64,000 nucleotides of DNA, from NCBI GenBank assembly GCA_008711295.1, contig VUYV01000069.1:1627545-1691544 (forward strand). The letters are read 5' to 3'. Origin of the DNA: Anarhynchus alexandrinus (Eukaryota; Chordata; Aves; Charadriiformes; Charadriidae). Below, piece after piece: positions 22,748 to 33,642 of this stretch. The notes beneath the pieces are model-generated. The model searched no databases, was not told the DNA's origin, and saw only the letters and a list, made by a program, of their open reading frames with translations. Numbering within the stretch: the first letter of the stretch is position 1; the number at the start of each line of letters is the position of its first letter. Made by a program: the position numbers and the translations under genes.

Positions 22748-25700
22748 ACTTAATTAAAAGGTTATTAAAATGAAGTGAACACATTAAGATCAGATTCTGG
22801 CAATGTATGCCCAGTGATATGTGTACTGTAAAACACATTTCCAGTACAGAGGCAAGGAACAAGGGTGAACCGTTTCATTGACCAGCATGAGAACACCAAA
22901 TCAATATTTTAGTTATATTTATTATACTGTTCTGTCTTAGAAAAAAATAGATAGTTGCTACCAGAGGACAGCATAAACATCTTACACTGAAGCAGCCATA
23001 TTAACAGTAATGTTCATTTAGCCAAAATGGATTTTACTTGTGAATTGCAAATTGACATTTTAAAGCTTAATCTTCATGCCTTTTTAAAGGTTAAATACTA
23101 AGGCTGCGGATTGGCACAGTCCAGTTTGTGCAAAATAACCACTGAAGTTTCTATGTGACATTAATAGAGACAAAAAATACGTGTTATAAATACAGTCCTG
23201 ACCATGGATAATTTGAAGGGAATTCACTGGGTAATTGGGAAAAGCCAGGATTTTCTCTGTCTACACCTGAATTGCAAGACTCATGGGAAGTGGTTGGCAT
23301 AAGAAGGAAAACAGTCTTCCTCATTCTGAAAATATGTGGGAAATTTAAGTTTTGGCAGACCCAGAACTCTCTAGCTAGCAAAGTTAGGCACCTGGAGGGG
23401 CAGGCAATCCTTGAGAACCAGCATATTGTATGACGGGGATGCCGAAGTTCCAGGTTAAGTGAAATTTAGATTTTCCAGATCCTGTCCTAGTTTCCATCAC
23501 CTTTTTCTGCTTTTTTATTTTGTAGCTGAATTTTATAGAAGTCCTGTTCTGCATTCAAACATGTAGATACAACATCTACAGAATTTTGAACATATTTAAA
23601 TAAAAATATACACTTGTTAAATGTCTACAAGTGCCACGTGCAATGTCAGTGTGATAATAGTCTGATACATAACTGAAAATTGGGAATATATGTTAGAATT
23701 TGAAGCAGATAAAGCGTGAGAACATGATAGCAAGGCAGCAAATATATTCTGAATTCTGGCTGGGAAGATTAAGCAGGAAGACTGGGGGAATGAACAGGAG
23801 TGGATAAAATAGTATGCTTCTAGACGTGAGAAAAATACTTATGGTAGCGATCTGGTATGTGGGAGTACGAGAGAAGTTATTTTTGCAATACCTCTGGGAT
23901 TACAGACGAAGGGATCATTAGCTGAGAAACATGCTAGCATTATGTTATGATGAAATACAATATTTGAGAGAGATAAACTAAGGAATTAGGCTCATATGGC
24001 TAACATTAGAATAGAGCTTCCAGTTTTCCTTTTGTCAAGAAAATCTCAAGAAAATGACTGCTGCATCACTTCACACAGTTCTATATACCTCTGCCTTTAA
24101 TTCTTTTCTCAGTTTGGCAAAATTGCTATTGTTACAAGGAAACCTTCCAAAACAGTTTGCATACACTTTATTTCAAAGCCTATCTTTGTATCATGGACTT
24201 ACTTTTATTTGGAAAATAGAATTACTGAGATTAAAGGGCTGCACGATGGCAGAATACTATATAAAATCGAAGTGCAGATTCACTAGTTGAGACAAGCATG
24301 ATGGAGCCTTCCCCATTTCTACATTCTGCACAACACACTTTATGCTGGGACGTGTGGCAAGACCACAGTCATGTACTCAGAGAACTGAGTGTATGATTGT
24401 GTAAAATTACGTTTACTTTCACAACAAGATTTTCATCAGTGAAAGCTATGTTTAGTGGAAGGTTTTGTCATAAGGACTGGATTTCAACCATCAGGCTGTG
24501 CAAGTACCTTGATTGCTTATTAGCTCTCTGTGTAGGAGAAACCTTGGAGAGACAACTAACTTAAAAATAAATATCTGTCACTCGGCCTACTGACTATGCT
24601 GTTAATATTGGTTCTGTAGTAACAAAGTTCTTCCTTCCTTCCTTTAAACCTTGATAGAATGGAAATTGGATGACTGACATCATGATTCTGAAAACCAGAA
24701 TATCAAAATAATTCACAGTTCTGCATGCCAAAGAAGTCATGGGATCTTCCTCCAATGCATAGCACGGGCAAGTTTGTGAACTGGTAACTAGGTATTGGCA
24801 TAGATGAGAGACTTTCCCACAGCAAGCACTAGAGAGAAGCCAAAGCAGCAAAGGCAATGCCTTTCGTAGGGATAAATGCATGAATTGATGACATTCAGAT
24901 CACAAAATTTATTCAGTTGAGACACATGCTTAGTATTTTTGCCTGGTTCTGGGAGTTTAGGTTATTCATTTCTGCTACCTAAAGGAAGAACATGTGCATT
25001 GACATTTAAAAAAAGATGTCAGATCTTGGTGTTCTTGTTATTCATATTTATTGTTAAAAAATATTTTACGTTTTTTTGAACAACGCTGAAATATCCCTTA
25101 TTGAACAGGTAACTTGGTGAATTGGGTACAAAAAAAGATGTCTGTGAAAATGGGGAGGGGTGGCAGTTCTCTTCTGAATAATTAATTTCTTATTTGTAAA
25201 TGAGAAGTGAAGTATTGTTTGCTGCCCAAAGGAAAGTTTGTAATACCACAGAGATTAGAAATACCAGATCATGCACTTCTTAAAGTATCTCTGAAGAAGC
25301 AACTAAGCTGAATTTCTCTACCACAAAATCTTGATCAAAATGTGCTATGATAAGTTGAGGCCTAAATTTCAAATTAAAAATTTGGTTTCTATTTTTTTAT
25401 ATCTCTCTCCTATTTTGTAGCATAATCCTGTGGCTTGATCTTTGTAACTCCAACAAACCTAATTTAAAATGATCTTGTTTGAAAAAGAAATTCAGGGTAC
25501 TGATTTGATTTTGAATACATGTTTTCATAAAATAGAAAGAGAGCAAAGGTGAGACAGGTTCTAAGGGCAAATTGTATTAGAGTAAAAGTAATAACCATAT
25601 TCCTATTGACATTAGTGATGTAGAATCCACTACAGTTGACTAAAGTGATATTTTGTTTTTATTTTTCAGCTATTTCTAGATTTAAAATAATCTTTTTAAT

Positions 25701-27794
25701 CTGTAACTGGAAATAACAGAAGCATCAGTGACAAACTACATAGAGAATGAGATGTTAGTCTGCAGAAGGAAGTGTTGTCAACATTGTCTATGAAAGCAAC
25801 GTAGGTCAAGTCATTCTCTCCCCTCTTCCACAGGGAGTTATCTAACAATTTTACACAGGAAAGTGTTTCTGGCTCACTTTGGTTACATTGCAGATAAAGC
25901 AGGAAACTATTAAGAAAGAAGTTGAGGAATTTACTTTATTTGCAAAAAGTAATAAAAAGGGAGTTTGAGGGAAAAAGACATGATCTTGTGAAGACTGAAG
26001 AGATACAGTGTCCTCCATGGTGCATCAATGATTGGTTGCTATAGGTGCAGGGTAGGCAAAATGACCTTTGATGGAATAGGAGAATGATGGTACCTGCAAG
26101 AATGAACCATCTTGCTAAGAGGATTGGAGCTGATAACTGCAAGTGAATTTCTGGTCTCAGTCAAAAAACTACTGTCTTAGTTTAGCCAGAATTTCAGCCA
26201 GTGGTATTCCACTCAAGTATTTGCAAATTTTCTTCTCAAGCTGTCTCTCAGGCAAAGATACAATCTCAAACCTCTAGGCTGAGTGGTTATTTTGGGATGA
26301 GGGACAGCTCTATCTTGAGGATATGAAAATGGGGAAAGATATAACTGTCATTGTGTAATTAACAGTAGAGCTACAGACTTTCTGTCACTGCAGACTCTAG
26401 GCTAGGTAGGACAGAAAAATTTCAATCGCCTTTAAGGTCCTTCTCAGCCCAGCAGTTTTCATGTACAGAGGTCTTGTAGGTGTGTTGTATCTTCATATAA
26501 TAAGGCATATTACATTTTTGTATATGTTAACTAAAAAGAAAACCACTAGACATTATTAATCTGTCCACACTTTTTCTCTGAGATTTAGAAGTATCTTTTT
26601 GCCACTGTGTTAGCAACTACTCAAAAGAGTAGAAATAATTGCTCAAATGTTGAATGTAATTGACAAGGCAAATTATCAGTGAGAGGAAATATCATAAATA
26701 CATAGAAATATAATTGATTTTTTATTACTTAACCATGCACAGTTGTTTATTAGAGGCATAAAAATGTTTGTAGGACATGTAATGGCAATAGCATTTTGAA
26801 GTAAGGCATTTTCAAGATGAAAGAAAATAAAAGTGTCATCAAAAACAGAGAAAGGAAACAATAACACATATAAAACATGAAAAGAAAGTTTTAAGAAACT
26901 GATAATAAGATAGAAGTCGAGAAATAAGATAAAGAGAAGAGAAAAGGTGTAGGACTGCTCTGTATTTCACATTTACTGATTGCTTATATGTCAATAAAAG
27001 ATAGGGCCTAAGTTTCACATTTGGATTCCAGTGATACCATTTTCCCCCAACCCACAGCTAATCTATAGCATCCTATGGCTCATCTGATGTCTTTAAATGA
27101 CATTAAAAAATATTTTTTATAGTCTTCTTAATTTTTTCCCAGAGTCTCAGCCCCTTGATCATTCTTTTCAGTTTTTTTTTTTAATTTAATTCAAGACAAA
27201 CATTAAAAGAATGAGAGTGTTACTGCCTTTATCTGTGCATCTTTCATCCCAAATGACATTGAAGTACTCTCCAAATTGTGTTTAGAGGGTTGAAATTACA
27301 GTACAGTTCAACTTTTTGGAGTTGAATATGGGAATTTTCTCAACAGTTTGGGTAAAGAGGAATACTGCATTTCCCTTGCAACCAGGTATACTCACCATTT
27401 GCTCACCTTTCCACTAATAGGCATTTTGGACCTATGGCAGCCAGGGTGCAATGGTGTGTAGGAAGCCTTCCTGAAAATCATCCCTCAAGCCCTACAGGAT
27501 GAGCAGGGTAACTCTGCTAAGGGACTCTTATCTTCTGTGGGCAGAAGTCTTTATTGTGCCCAGACATGATGCTTAGTGCAGCCGATGTCCATGCCAGCTG
27601 AATAACTAGGTGCTTGCTCAGTCATAAGGGCTTTGATTTTGAAGATCAGATGGAAGACTGAGTTTGTGCTTCTCATACCACAAAACAGTTCCCAAGAAGA
27701 GAGGAAAAGTATAACTCCTGAATCCTGTTAGCTACTGTGTTACAGCACAGCCCGTGCCATGAAGAAACTGCCCAAATAAATCCTAACCCCTCCC
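22748..27794. other. Anonymous AT-rich DNA
   Basis: No gene or mobile element is recognised. A minus-strand frame at 24594-24881 starts with a signal-peptide-like stretch but has no other support. A short segment near 26425-26465 vaguely recalls a CR1 tail and is too weak to call. Confidence 0.5.
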
Positions 27795-28682
27795 TCTTTC
27801 TGTTCATCAAGATATTTATAGCTGACATGTAAAACAATTGAAATGTCAGCTGACAATATCTGCTGATGACAGTAAGATATTCAGTGTAGTGCAAATCAGG
27901 GATCGCTGTAAAGAGTAGTGGAAAGTTTGTACAAGCAATAAAATGAAAGCTACAATTCAGTATAAATAAATGTGATATATGTTAATAAAATGCTAACTTT
28001 ACTCCTATTGTGTACACAATGATGGGCAAGTCAAATGCTAGGAACAATTAGAAAAGAAAAAGGGAACAAGACAAAACAATCACTATGCTGCTGTATAAAT
28101 TCATTGAGGGATTGCATCTTGAACGCTCTGTCTAAAACAAAAAGGGCATAGGAGAAATAGAAAGGTACAGAGAAGAGCAGGAAGGACAACTGTGATTAGG
28201 GATGAACAGTCTTCAGTCTGCAGAAGAGAAAATGAAGAGGATCATTGGTAGCAGTATTTAGAAACAGAAGGGTTTTGAGGCAATCCGCTTCAGCTGTTCT
28301 CTGTCACGTGCAGTACAGAATAAGGAGCTCCAGTGAAACTAGCATGTCACACACAAAACACAAACTTCTTTCTATGTAGCCAAGTTGGAACTTCTTTGCA
28401 CAGGATGCTGCAGAGGTCAAATGATTACATGAATCCAAAGGAACTGGGTAAATTCATGTAAGAAAAATCCTACCAACAGATGTTAAATACCATCAAGCCC
28501 TCTGTGGTGCAAAGAGCTGCTGAACATTAAATCGTGGGAAGTGAAGTGAGTGTTTGGGGACATATGACTATAGTATTGCATTGTTCGTATTTGCTTTTCT
28601 AAGTATTTGTCACTAGAAAGTGTTGGAATAGGTTGACCTTTGATTTGGCCCACTATGGTCCTTATTATATACTTATGTTCAA
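27795..28682 (+). mobile_element. Ancient, highly diverged CR1-type LINE
   Basis: A heavily mutated CR1 of the old amniote type, recognisable by collinear blocks in the plus orientation. They are: a segment around RT motif C where ISADDSK can be read at 27856-27876 (FADDTK in the family); the ATGCTAGGAACAATTAG block (28037), which aligns with RMLGIIR-coding sequence; GCATCTTGAACGCTCTGT (28105), which aligns with the PHLEYC block; GTACAGAGAAGAGCAGGAA (28166), which aligns with VQRRAT; and a 3' end GACCTTTGATTTGGCCCACT..TTATGTTC (28635-28680) like the terminal segment of old CR1s in turtles and crocodilians. It carries many stops and indels and no surviving ORF. Confidence 0.72.
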
Positions 28683-29596
28683 GCTATTACTTTTATCAAC
28701 TGGAGATCAAGATATTTCCACGACCATAAAGAAACAAAAAGGGGTTGGTCAGTGAGGACAGCTGAGGCTGTGTTGTGGTGACAAACTGAAAGCACATCAG
28801 AAGAAATTAAAGCACTTTATCCTATTTGAGTTTACAACTATATCCCGTTCTTAAGCATAAGTATCTCATATTCTGGAGAGCTGAGGTATAATTCAATTAG
28901 AAAATTTTTTTTGCAAGTACTCGTCCTGAATTTCTACAGTGATTAAAACTTGCATAGATTGACATATTAAAAAACCCCAACCAAACAAACAACAGAATCT
29001 ACATGTCAGTATGCCTTTAAAATACTTTATCTCATGGATAGGTTAATGGCCAGCAATATAGGAAGAATTGAATACATAATGATACAATGAACAAAACATT
29101 AAGAAGGCAAAGGACAAATACTTCCTCAGACCAGTACAGCTGTTGGGTAATATCCATTTTATGGTGATGCACTGTAGTTCACCAAATTCTTCACAAACAA
29201 AACTTTTAGTTCCTGCCAAGTAAAAAATTGCTAGGACATACTAATCAACTAACATTCATATCTTAAACTACAGTTTAGGATTTTTCCCTCCAAAACTGGA
29301 TAGAGTATTGCAATAGTAGCGTACACCTTTCAGATTTACAAATGATCATCAAATACAAACCCATAAATCTCCTCCAAAATATTAATAAAGGTGCTGTAAA
29401 CACCTACAAATCCTGTCAAAACTCATTTAAACTTTCATAAATGTTTTGGTGCTCCCTTAAAATGTATGACCTTCAGTTAATCGTAGCAATAAATAAAAAA
29501 GTACTGAACCAACTTCCACCTTAAAATATCTTCAGAAGATACTTTCAGATTATATTTTTCATTAGGCTCATAAATATGTGGTGCATATGTGGCTAA
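28683..29596. other. Anonymous AT-rich DNA
   Basis: No gene or repeat is recognised between the ancient CR1 and the next CR1 fragment. Short A-rich runs only. Confidence 0.5.
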
Positions 29597-29841
29597 TTAT
29601 TATATATTTTTTGCCTCTGTCTTCACCAGCAAGGGCTCTAGCCACACCGCCCATGCTGTAGAAGGCAAAGGCAGGGACTGGGAGAATAAGGAACCACACA
29701 CTGTAGGAGAAGATCAGGTTCAAGACCATCTAAGGAACGTGAAGGTGCCTGATGAGATGCATCTGCGGGTCCTGAGGGAACTGGCAGATGAAGTTGCCAA
29801 GCCACTATCCATCGTATTTGAGAAGCCATGGCAGTCCACAA
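29597..29841 (+). mobile_element. CR1 LINE internal fragment lacking both ends
   Basis: An internal piece of CR1 ORF2 upstream of the RT core. The open frame reads [15 protein letters not shown], then [20 protein letters not shown], then [20 protein letters not shown]. Compared with the same region at 10401-10697 (KLDTHKSMGPNGTHPKVLR), five codons corresponding to HKSMG are missing in frame. The fragment stops at an A-rich run (29840-29849) without the CR1 tail, unlike normal copies, which lose 5' but keep 3' sequence. The frame continues by chance into unrelated DNA to 30146. It is a dead fragment. Confidence 0.85.
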
Positions 29842-29987
29842 AAAAAAACCAATTCTTTCTTTTGATCACATTTCAGATAAAACTGGGGAAGTTAAAAAGT
29901 GAAAGAATATGTCTGGTACATCTTTATAGCCTTATGTCATTTCACAGGGAGATACATGTTTTTATAAAGGTTTATTTGGTTTATACG

Positions 29988-30885
29988 GTGAGCCACTGGC
30001 AGTGGGGGCTGTGGGGCAGCCACTGTGAGGAGAGGCTGGGGCTGCCCCATGTCGGACACAGCGGTTCCAGCTGGATCCAACTGACCCACCCCAGGGCGCG
30101 GCTGAGTGTCCCCAAAAGATGGCAGCACCTCTGGGAAAAGATTTAAGTAAGGGCAAAAATGCCCAACAGAGAGGAGGAGGGAACAGAAAAGAGTGAGAAA
30201 CAGCCCTGCAGATAGCCAGGTCAGTGAAGAAGGGAGGAGGTGTTCCAGGTGCCAGAGCAGACATTCCCCTGCCAACCAAGGTGAAGATCGCGGTGAAGCC
30301 AGTTGTCCCTCTGTAGCCCATGGAGGACCATGCAGGAGCAGGCTCCTGGCAGGAGCTGTGGCCTGTGGGGGATTCACACCGGAGCCATCTGCTCCTGAAG
30401 GACTGCACCCCATGGGAGGGACCCTGTGCTGGGGCAGGGGAACAGCATGAAGAGGAAGGAGAACCAGAGACAAAGAGCTATGGACTGACCACAACCCCAG
30501 TTCCCCATCCCCCTGTGCCGCTTGAAGTGGGAGAAGGTGGAGGAGTCAGAAACAAAGGAGTGAAGTTGAGCCTGGGAAGAAGGAGGTGGTGGGGGCAAGG
30601 TTTTGGGTTTTTTTTTGTTTTGTTTTCCTCTAGTTTTAGGTTGCTCAGTATCCTACTCTATTTTTAATTGGCAATAAATTAATTTTCCCTGTTGAGTTTG
30701 TTTTGCCCATGACAGTAGTTGGTAAGTAAGGTCCCTGTCTTCATCTTGACCCTTGTCCTTGTCCTTGTCTTCATTTTGACCCATGTGCTTTTCCATTTTA
30801 TTTTCTCTCCCATCCTGTGGAGGAGGGGGAGTGAGAGAGTGGCTGGATGAGGGTCTGGCAGCCAGCCAAAGCCAGCCCACCACAC
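29988..30885 (+). mobile_element. LTR-like element, probable solo LTR of an avian endogenous retrovirus
   Basis: A GC-rich block starting near TGAGCCACTGGCAGTGGGGG and ending near CCAGCCCACCACA, about 900 bases, with TG..CA-type ends. It carries a weak TATA-like AAGATTTAAG at about 30138 and internal GGAGCAGG/GAGGACC-type sub-repeats. It also has a polyadenylation signal with GT-rich DNA just downstream, then a CTTGTC-rich segment. This layout fits U3-R-U5 in plus orientation. No gag, pol or env sequence is attached. Exact ends and target-site duplications could not be fixed, and I cannot name the family with certainty. Long open frames on both strands here (for example 29937-30494 on the minus strand) are due to GC-rich composition. 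Confidence 0.55.
30673..30678 (+). terminator. Polyadenylation signal AATAAA of the LTR-like element
   Basis: AATAAA followed about 15 bases on by a GTTGAGTTTGTTTTG stretch, the usual GU-rich downstream context. Its position about 200 bases before the element end matches the R/U5 boundary of an LTR. Confidence 0.5.
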
Positions 30886-32814
30886 AAGTGTAACCATAAA
30901 TTGGAAACTTTAGCCTTCATTCCCCAGGAAGATACGGTTTGCAGCGGATATCTTTACTTCCAGAGAAAATTTATACAGATGTTGGAGCAAATATAGTGTG
31001 ATTTTCATTTCATTTTTCATGGGCTCATGCTGAGTTTTCACAAGAAACCTTTAGTAAAATACTTGGAGCACTGTAAATGTGAAAGAGTAAAATGTCACTC
31101 TGAAAATAAGTGTGAGAATGCCAAGTTTTCCTGTACTCCCATTGTGTAAGGTGCCCAAGTGAGGTTTTAATTTAATTCTTGTTATCCTGTGAAGATAGCC
31201 AGGAAGCATATGAGTGTGTGGGTGTGTACTGTATCATAACAGCCCTGATTCATCTAAAACACTCAAGGGAGAGTTATGAACTTTTGCTCTGCACCTTTTC
31301 AAAGGGATTAAGTTAAAATGACGTGTTACATGGATGCTGAGGCAGGAGCTGGACTTGTCAAGTACACAATTCTGCACATTCAGCAATGTAGGCAAAGGGA
31401 ACTATTCTATTACTGATTACATATACATGATTTTTACCTTACTAGTAAAATAATAAAATAGTTGTTTGAAGTAGCTTGAATGTCATTAACAATGCTACAA
31501 CTAGCAGCACAACAGAAAATAGAATACTAAAATTAAACTTTTTTTTTTGCATTACTAATGTTTTCCGCTTGCAAATATTGGTATAAAAAGCAGACAAGGC
31601 AATATATGCATTATAGTTATTCAAACATGGATTGCAAATAAATTTAGATACCATTAGGAAACTCTAAGATGGATTCTTTATTCATTGTATTAGCCAGTAT
31701 ACAGTAGGTGTGAAGAATGTAGTGATTACAAAGCAAGTACTTTTATTGCTATGAAATAACATATAGCTGTTTTAAGCACAGGGAGATATTATACTATGTC
31801 CCATTGTACGTTATACAGTTTTTTCTATAGTAGTTACCTTGATTAAATAAGCAACCGGGAATACAAAGAAATGTATCCTACGCTATCTTAAAATGTTCCT
31901 TACTGACAGCTATTCGGGGTGACCAATGCTTTAATACCATTCCGTTCAGCAGTCATGAGGTGGTTGAGTGCAAAGTAGCAGTGCTTTAAACAGTAGCAAA
32001 ATCTATAAATGTAAGGATGAGTTGAAAATTAGGCCAAGGAAAAGACTGTTCTGGGAGGTTAGAATAAAATGATAGATTTTCCAGTACCAGAGTTTTAAAA
32101 TCTGATGTTTTATTGAATAGTGTCACTTGCCCTAGTAAAAATGGTGCTTATTTTCGATGTGAGTAATACTAGGTCATTGGGCAGGCCCTCCTCATATGGA
32201 CAAAATTTACTTAGCATTGTCAAACCTGTCAAATGAAATAATATTTTTTTCCTAGAGCTGTGAAAATATGTGTGTTGACAAAACTCATGTCTCAGAATTA
32301 GAATCATACTAACCTTTGTGCATAATCTTAAGGGAGGAATTTAAGCTTGAACAGAAACAGGGCCATTATTTATCCAAAATGTGATATATTCATCTGAGGA
32401 TGCTTTGGCTCTGTCGGTCTCCCTGTATATTAAAGGGAAGGTATGGGTGTGGCACTTGGAGGTGCATACACTACAGGTTGCTTTAGCTGGCAACTACAGC
32501 AGCTCAGGACATGGTGTGAAAGAATTCAGCAGACTAAAGCAACACAGAATTGTGATTAATTTCTCTGATTATTAGCACGAAATGAAGCACGTGATGCTGC
32601 ACCTTCACTGCATTTACTATTTGTGACAGTATGTTAAAGATGTGCCAAACTACTGGAGGGACAAAACAAGTACAAAAATATTTGTACAAAAAGAAATCAA
32701 ATTTTTGAAATGTTTCCGTTATTTGCAGGATGACCAAGAATTGTAGAGCATTGCATTTTTATTCTAAAATGTCAAGTTAAATTAGCAATATATACCTTTA
32801 AGCAATTAAATTCA
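30886..32814. other. Anonymous AT-rich DNA
   Basis: No gene, RNA gene or mobile element is recognised in this stretch between the LTR-like element and the next CR1. Confidence 0.55.
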
Positions 32815-33642
32815 GATAATCATAGTATGGTTTAGGTTGGAAGGCACCTTAAAAATCATCTAGTTCCAACCCCCCTGACATGGCCAGGGTCACCTCCCAC
32901 TAGACCAGGTTGCTCAAAGCCCCATCCAGCCTGGCCTTGAACACTTCCAGGGATGGGACACCCACAGCTTCTCTGGGCAACCTGTGCCAGTGCCTCACTG
33001 CCCTCAGAGTGAAAAATTTCTTCCTATTATCTATTCTAAATCTACTCTCTTCCAGTTTCAAACCATTTCCCCTCATCCTATCACTACATGCCCTTCTAAA
33101 AGTCCCTCTCCAGCTTTCTTGTAGGTGCCCTTCAGATACTGGAAAGCTGCTATATGGTCTTCCCCAGAGCCTGGTCTTCTCCGGGCTGACCAACCCCAAC
33201 TCTCTCAGCCTGTCTTCATAGGAGAGGTGTGCCAACCCTCTGATCATCTTCGTGTCCCTCCTCTGGACTCGCTCCAACAGGTCCATGTCCTTATGTTGAG
33301 GGCTCCAGAGCTGGACACAGTACTCCAGGTGGGTTCTCGTGAGAGTGGAGTAGAGGGGCAAAATCACTTCCCTCGACCTGCTGGCCACACTTCTTTTGAT
33401 GAAGCCCAGGATGCGATTAGCCTTCTGGGCTGTGAGCATACATTGCTGGCTCATGCTGAGCTTCTTGTCCCTCAACACCCCCAAGTCCTTCTCATCAGGG
33501 CTGTTCTCAATCCATTCTCTGCCCAGCCTGTATTTGTGCTTCAGATTTCCCCGACCCACATGCAGCACCTTGCACTTGGCCTTTTTGAACTTCACGAGGC
33601 TTGCATAGGCCTACCTCTCAAGCCTGTCTATGTTCCTCTGAA
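32815..33642 (-). mobile_element. CR1 LINE, about 0.8 kb, well preserved 3' part
   Basis: Reverse-oriented CR1 starting with a short ATCATAGTATGG terminal repeat and the GGTTGGAAGGCACC tail, continuing through the ORF2 C-terminal half to a 5' truncation near 33642. It carries the longest uninterrupted all-CR1 frame in the window (33595 down to 32900). The subfamily is shared with the copies at 11175 and 22224, judged from the body sequence. Confidence 0.93.
32900..33595 (-). pseudogene. CR1 ORF2 C-terminal half, 231 codons open
   Basis: The open frame covers the region after the RT core: [16 protein letters not shown] at the start, [39 protein letters not shown] (one codon shorter than sister copies with QHKKDM), RVQRRDTKMIRGLAHLS, and FFTLRAVRHWHRLPREAV to a C-terminal LSNLV. 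Residues about 142-166 ([18 protein letters not shown]) lie in a shifted frame: the family reading there is of the type AAFQYLKG, visible in the alternative frame. The original frame is regained by a second change near 33087-33093. There is no RT catalytic core, so it cannot be functional alone. The Met is internal. Confidence 0.88.

Noticed and set aside
24594..24881. Minus-strand frame with a signal-peptide-like N-terminus and several cysteines
   Set aside because: Only 95 codons, no recognisable domain, and hydrophobic leaders occur often by chance in translated AT-rich DNA.
26425..26465. Possible decayed CR1 tail
   Set aside because: Only a few words (GGTCCTTCTCAGCCCAGC) recall the tail, with no terminal repeats or body sequence to support it.
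29937..30494. 185-codon minus-strand and overlapping plus-strand frames
   Set aside because: They lie in the GC-rich LTR-like element on both strands at once, and carry no retroviral or other domain.
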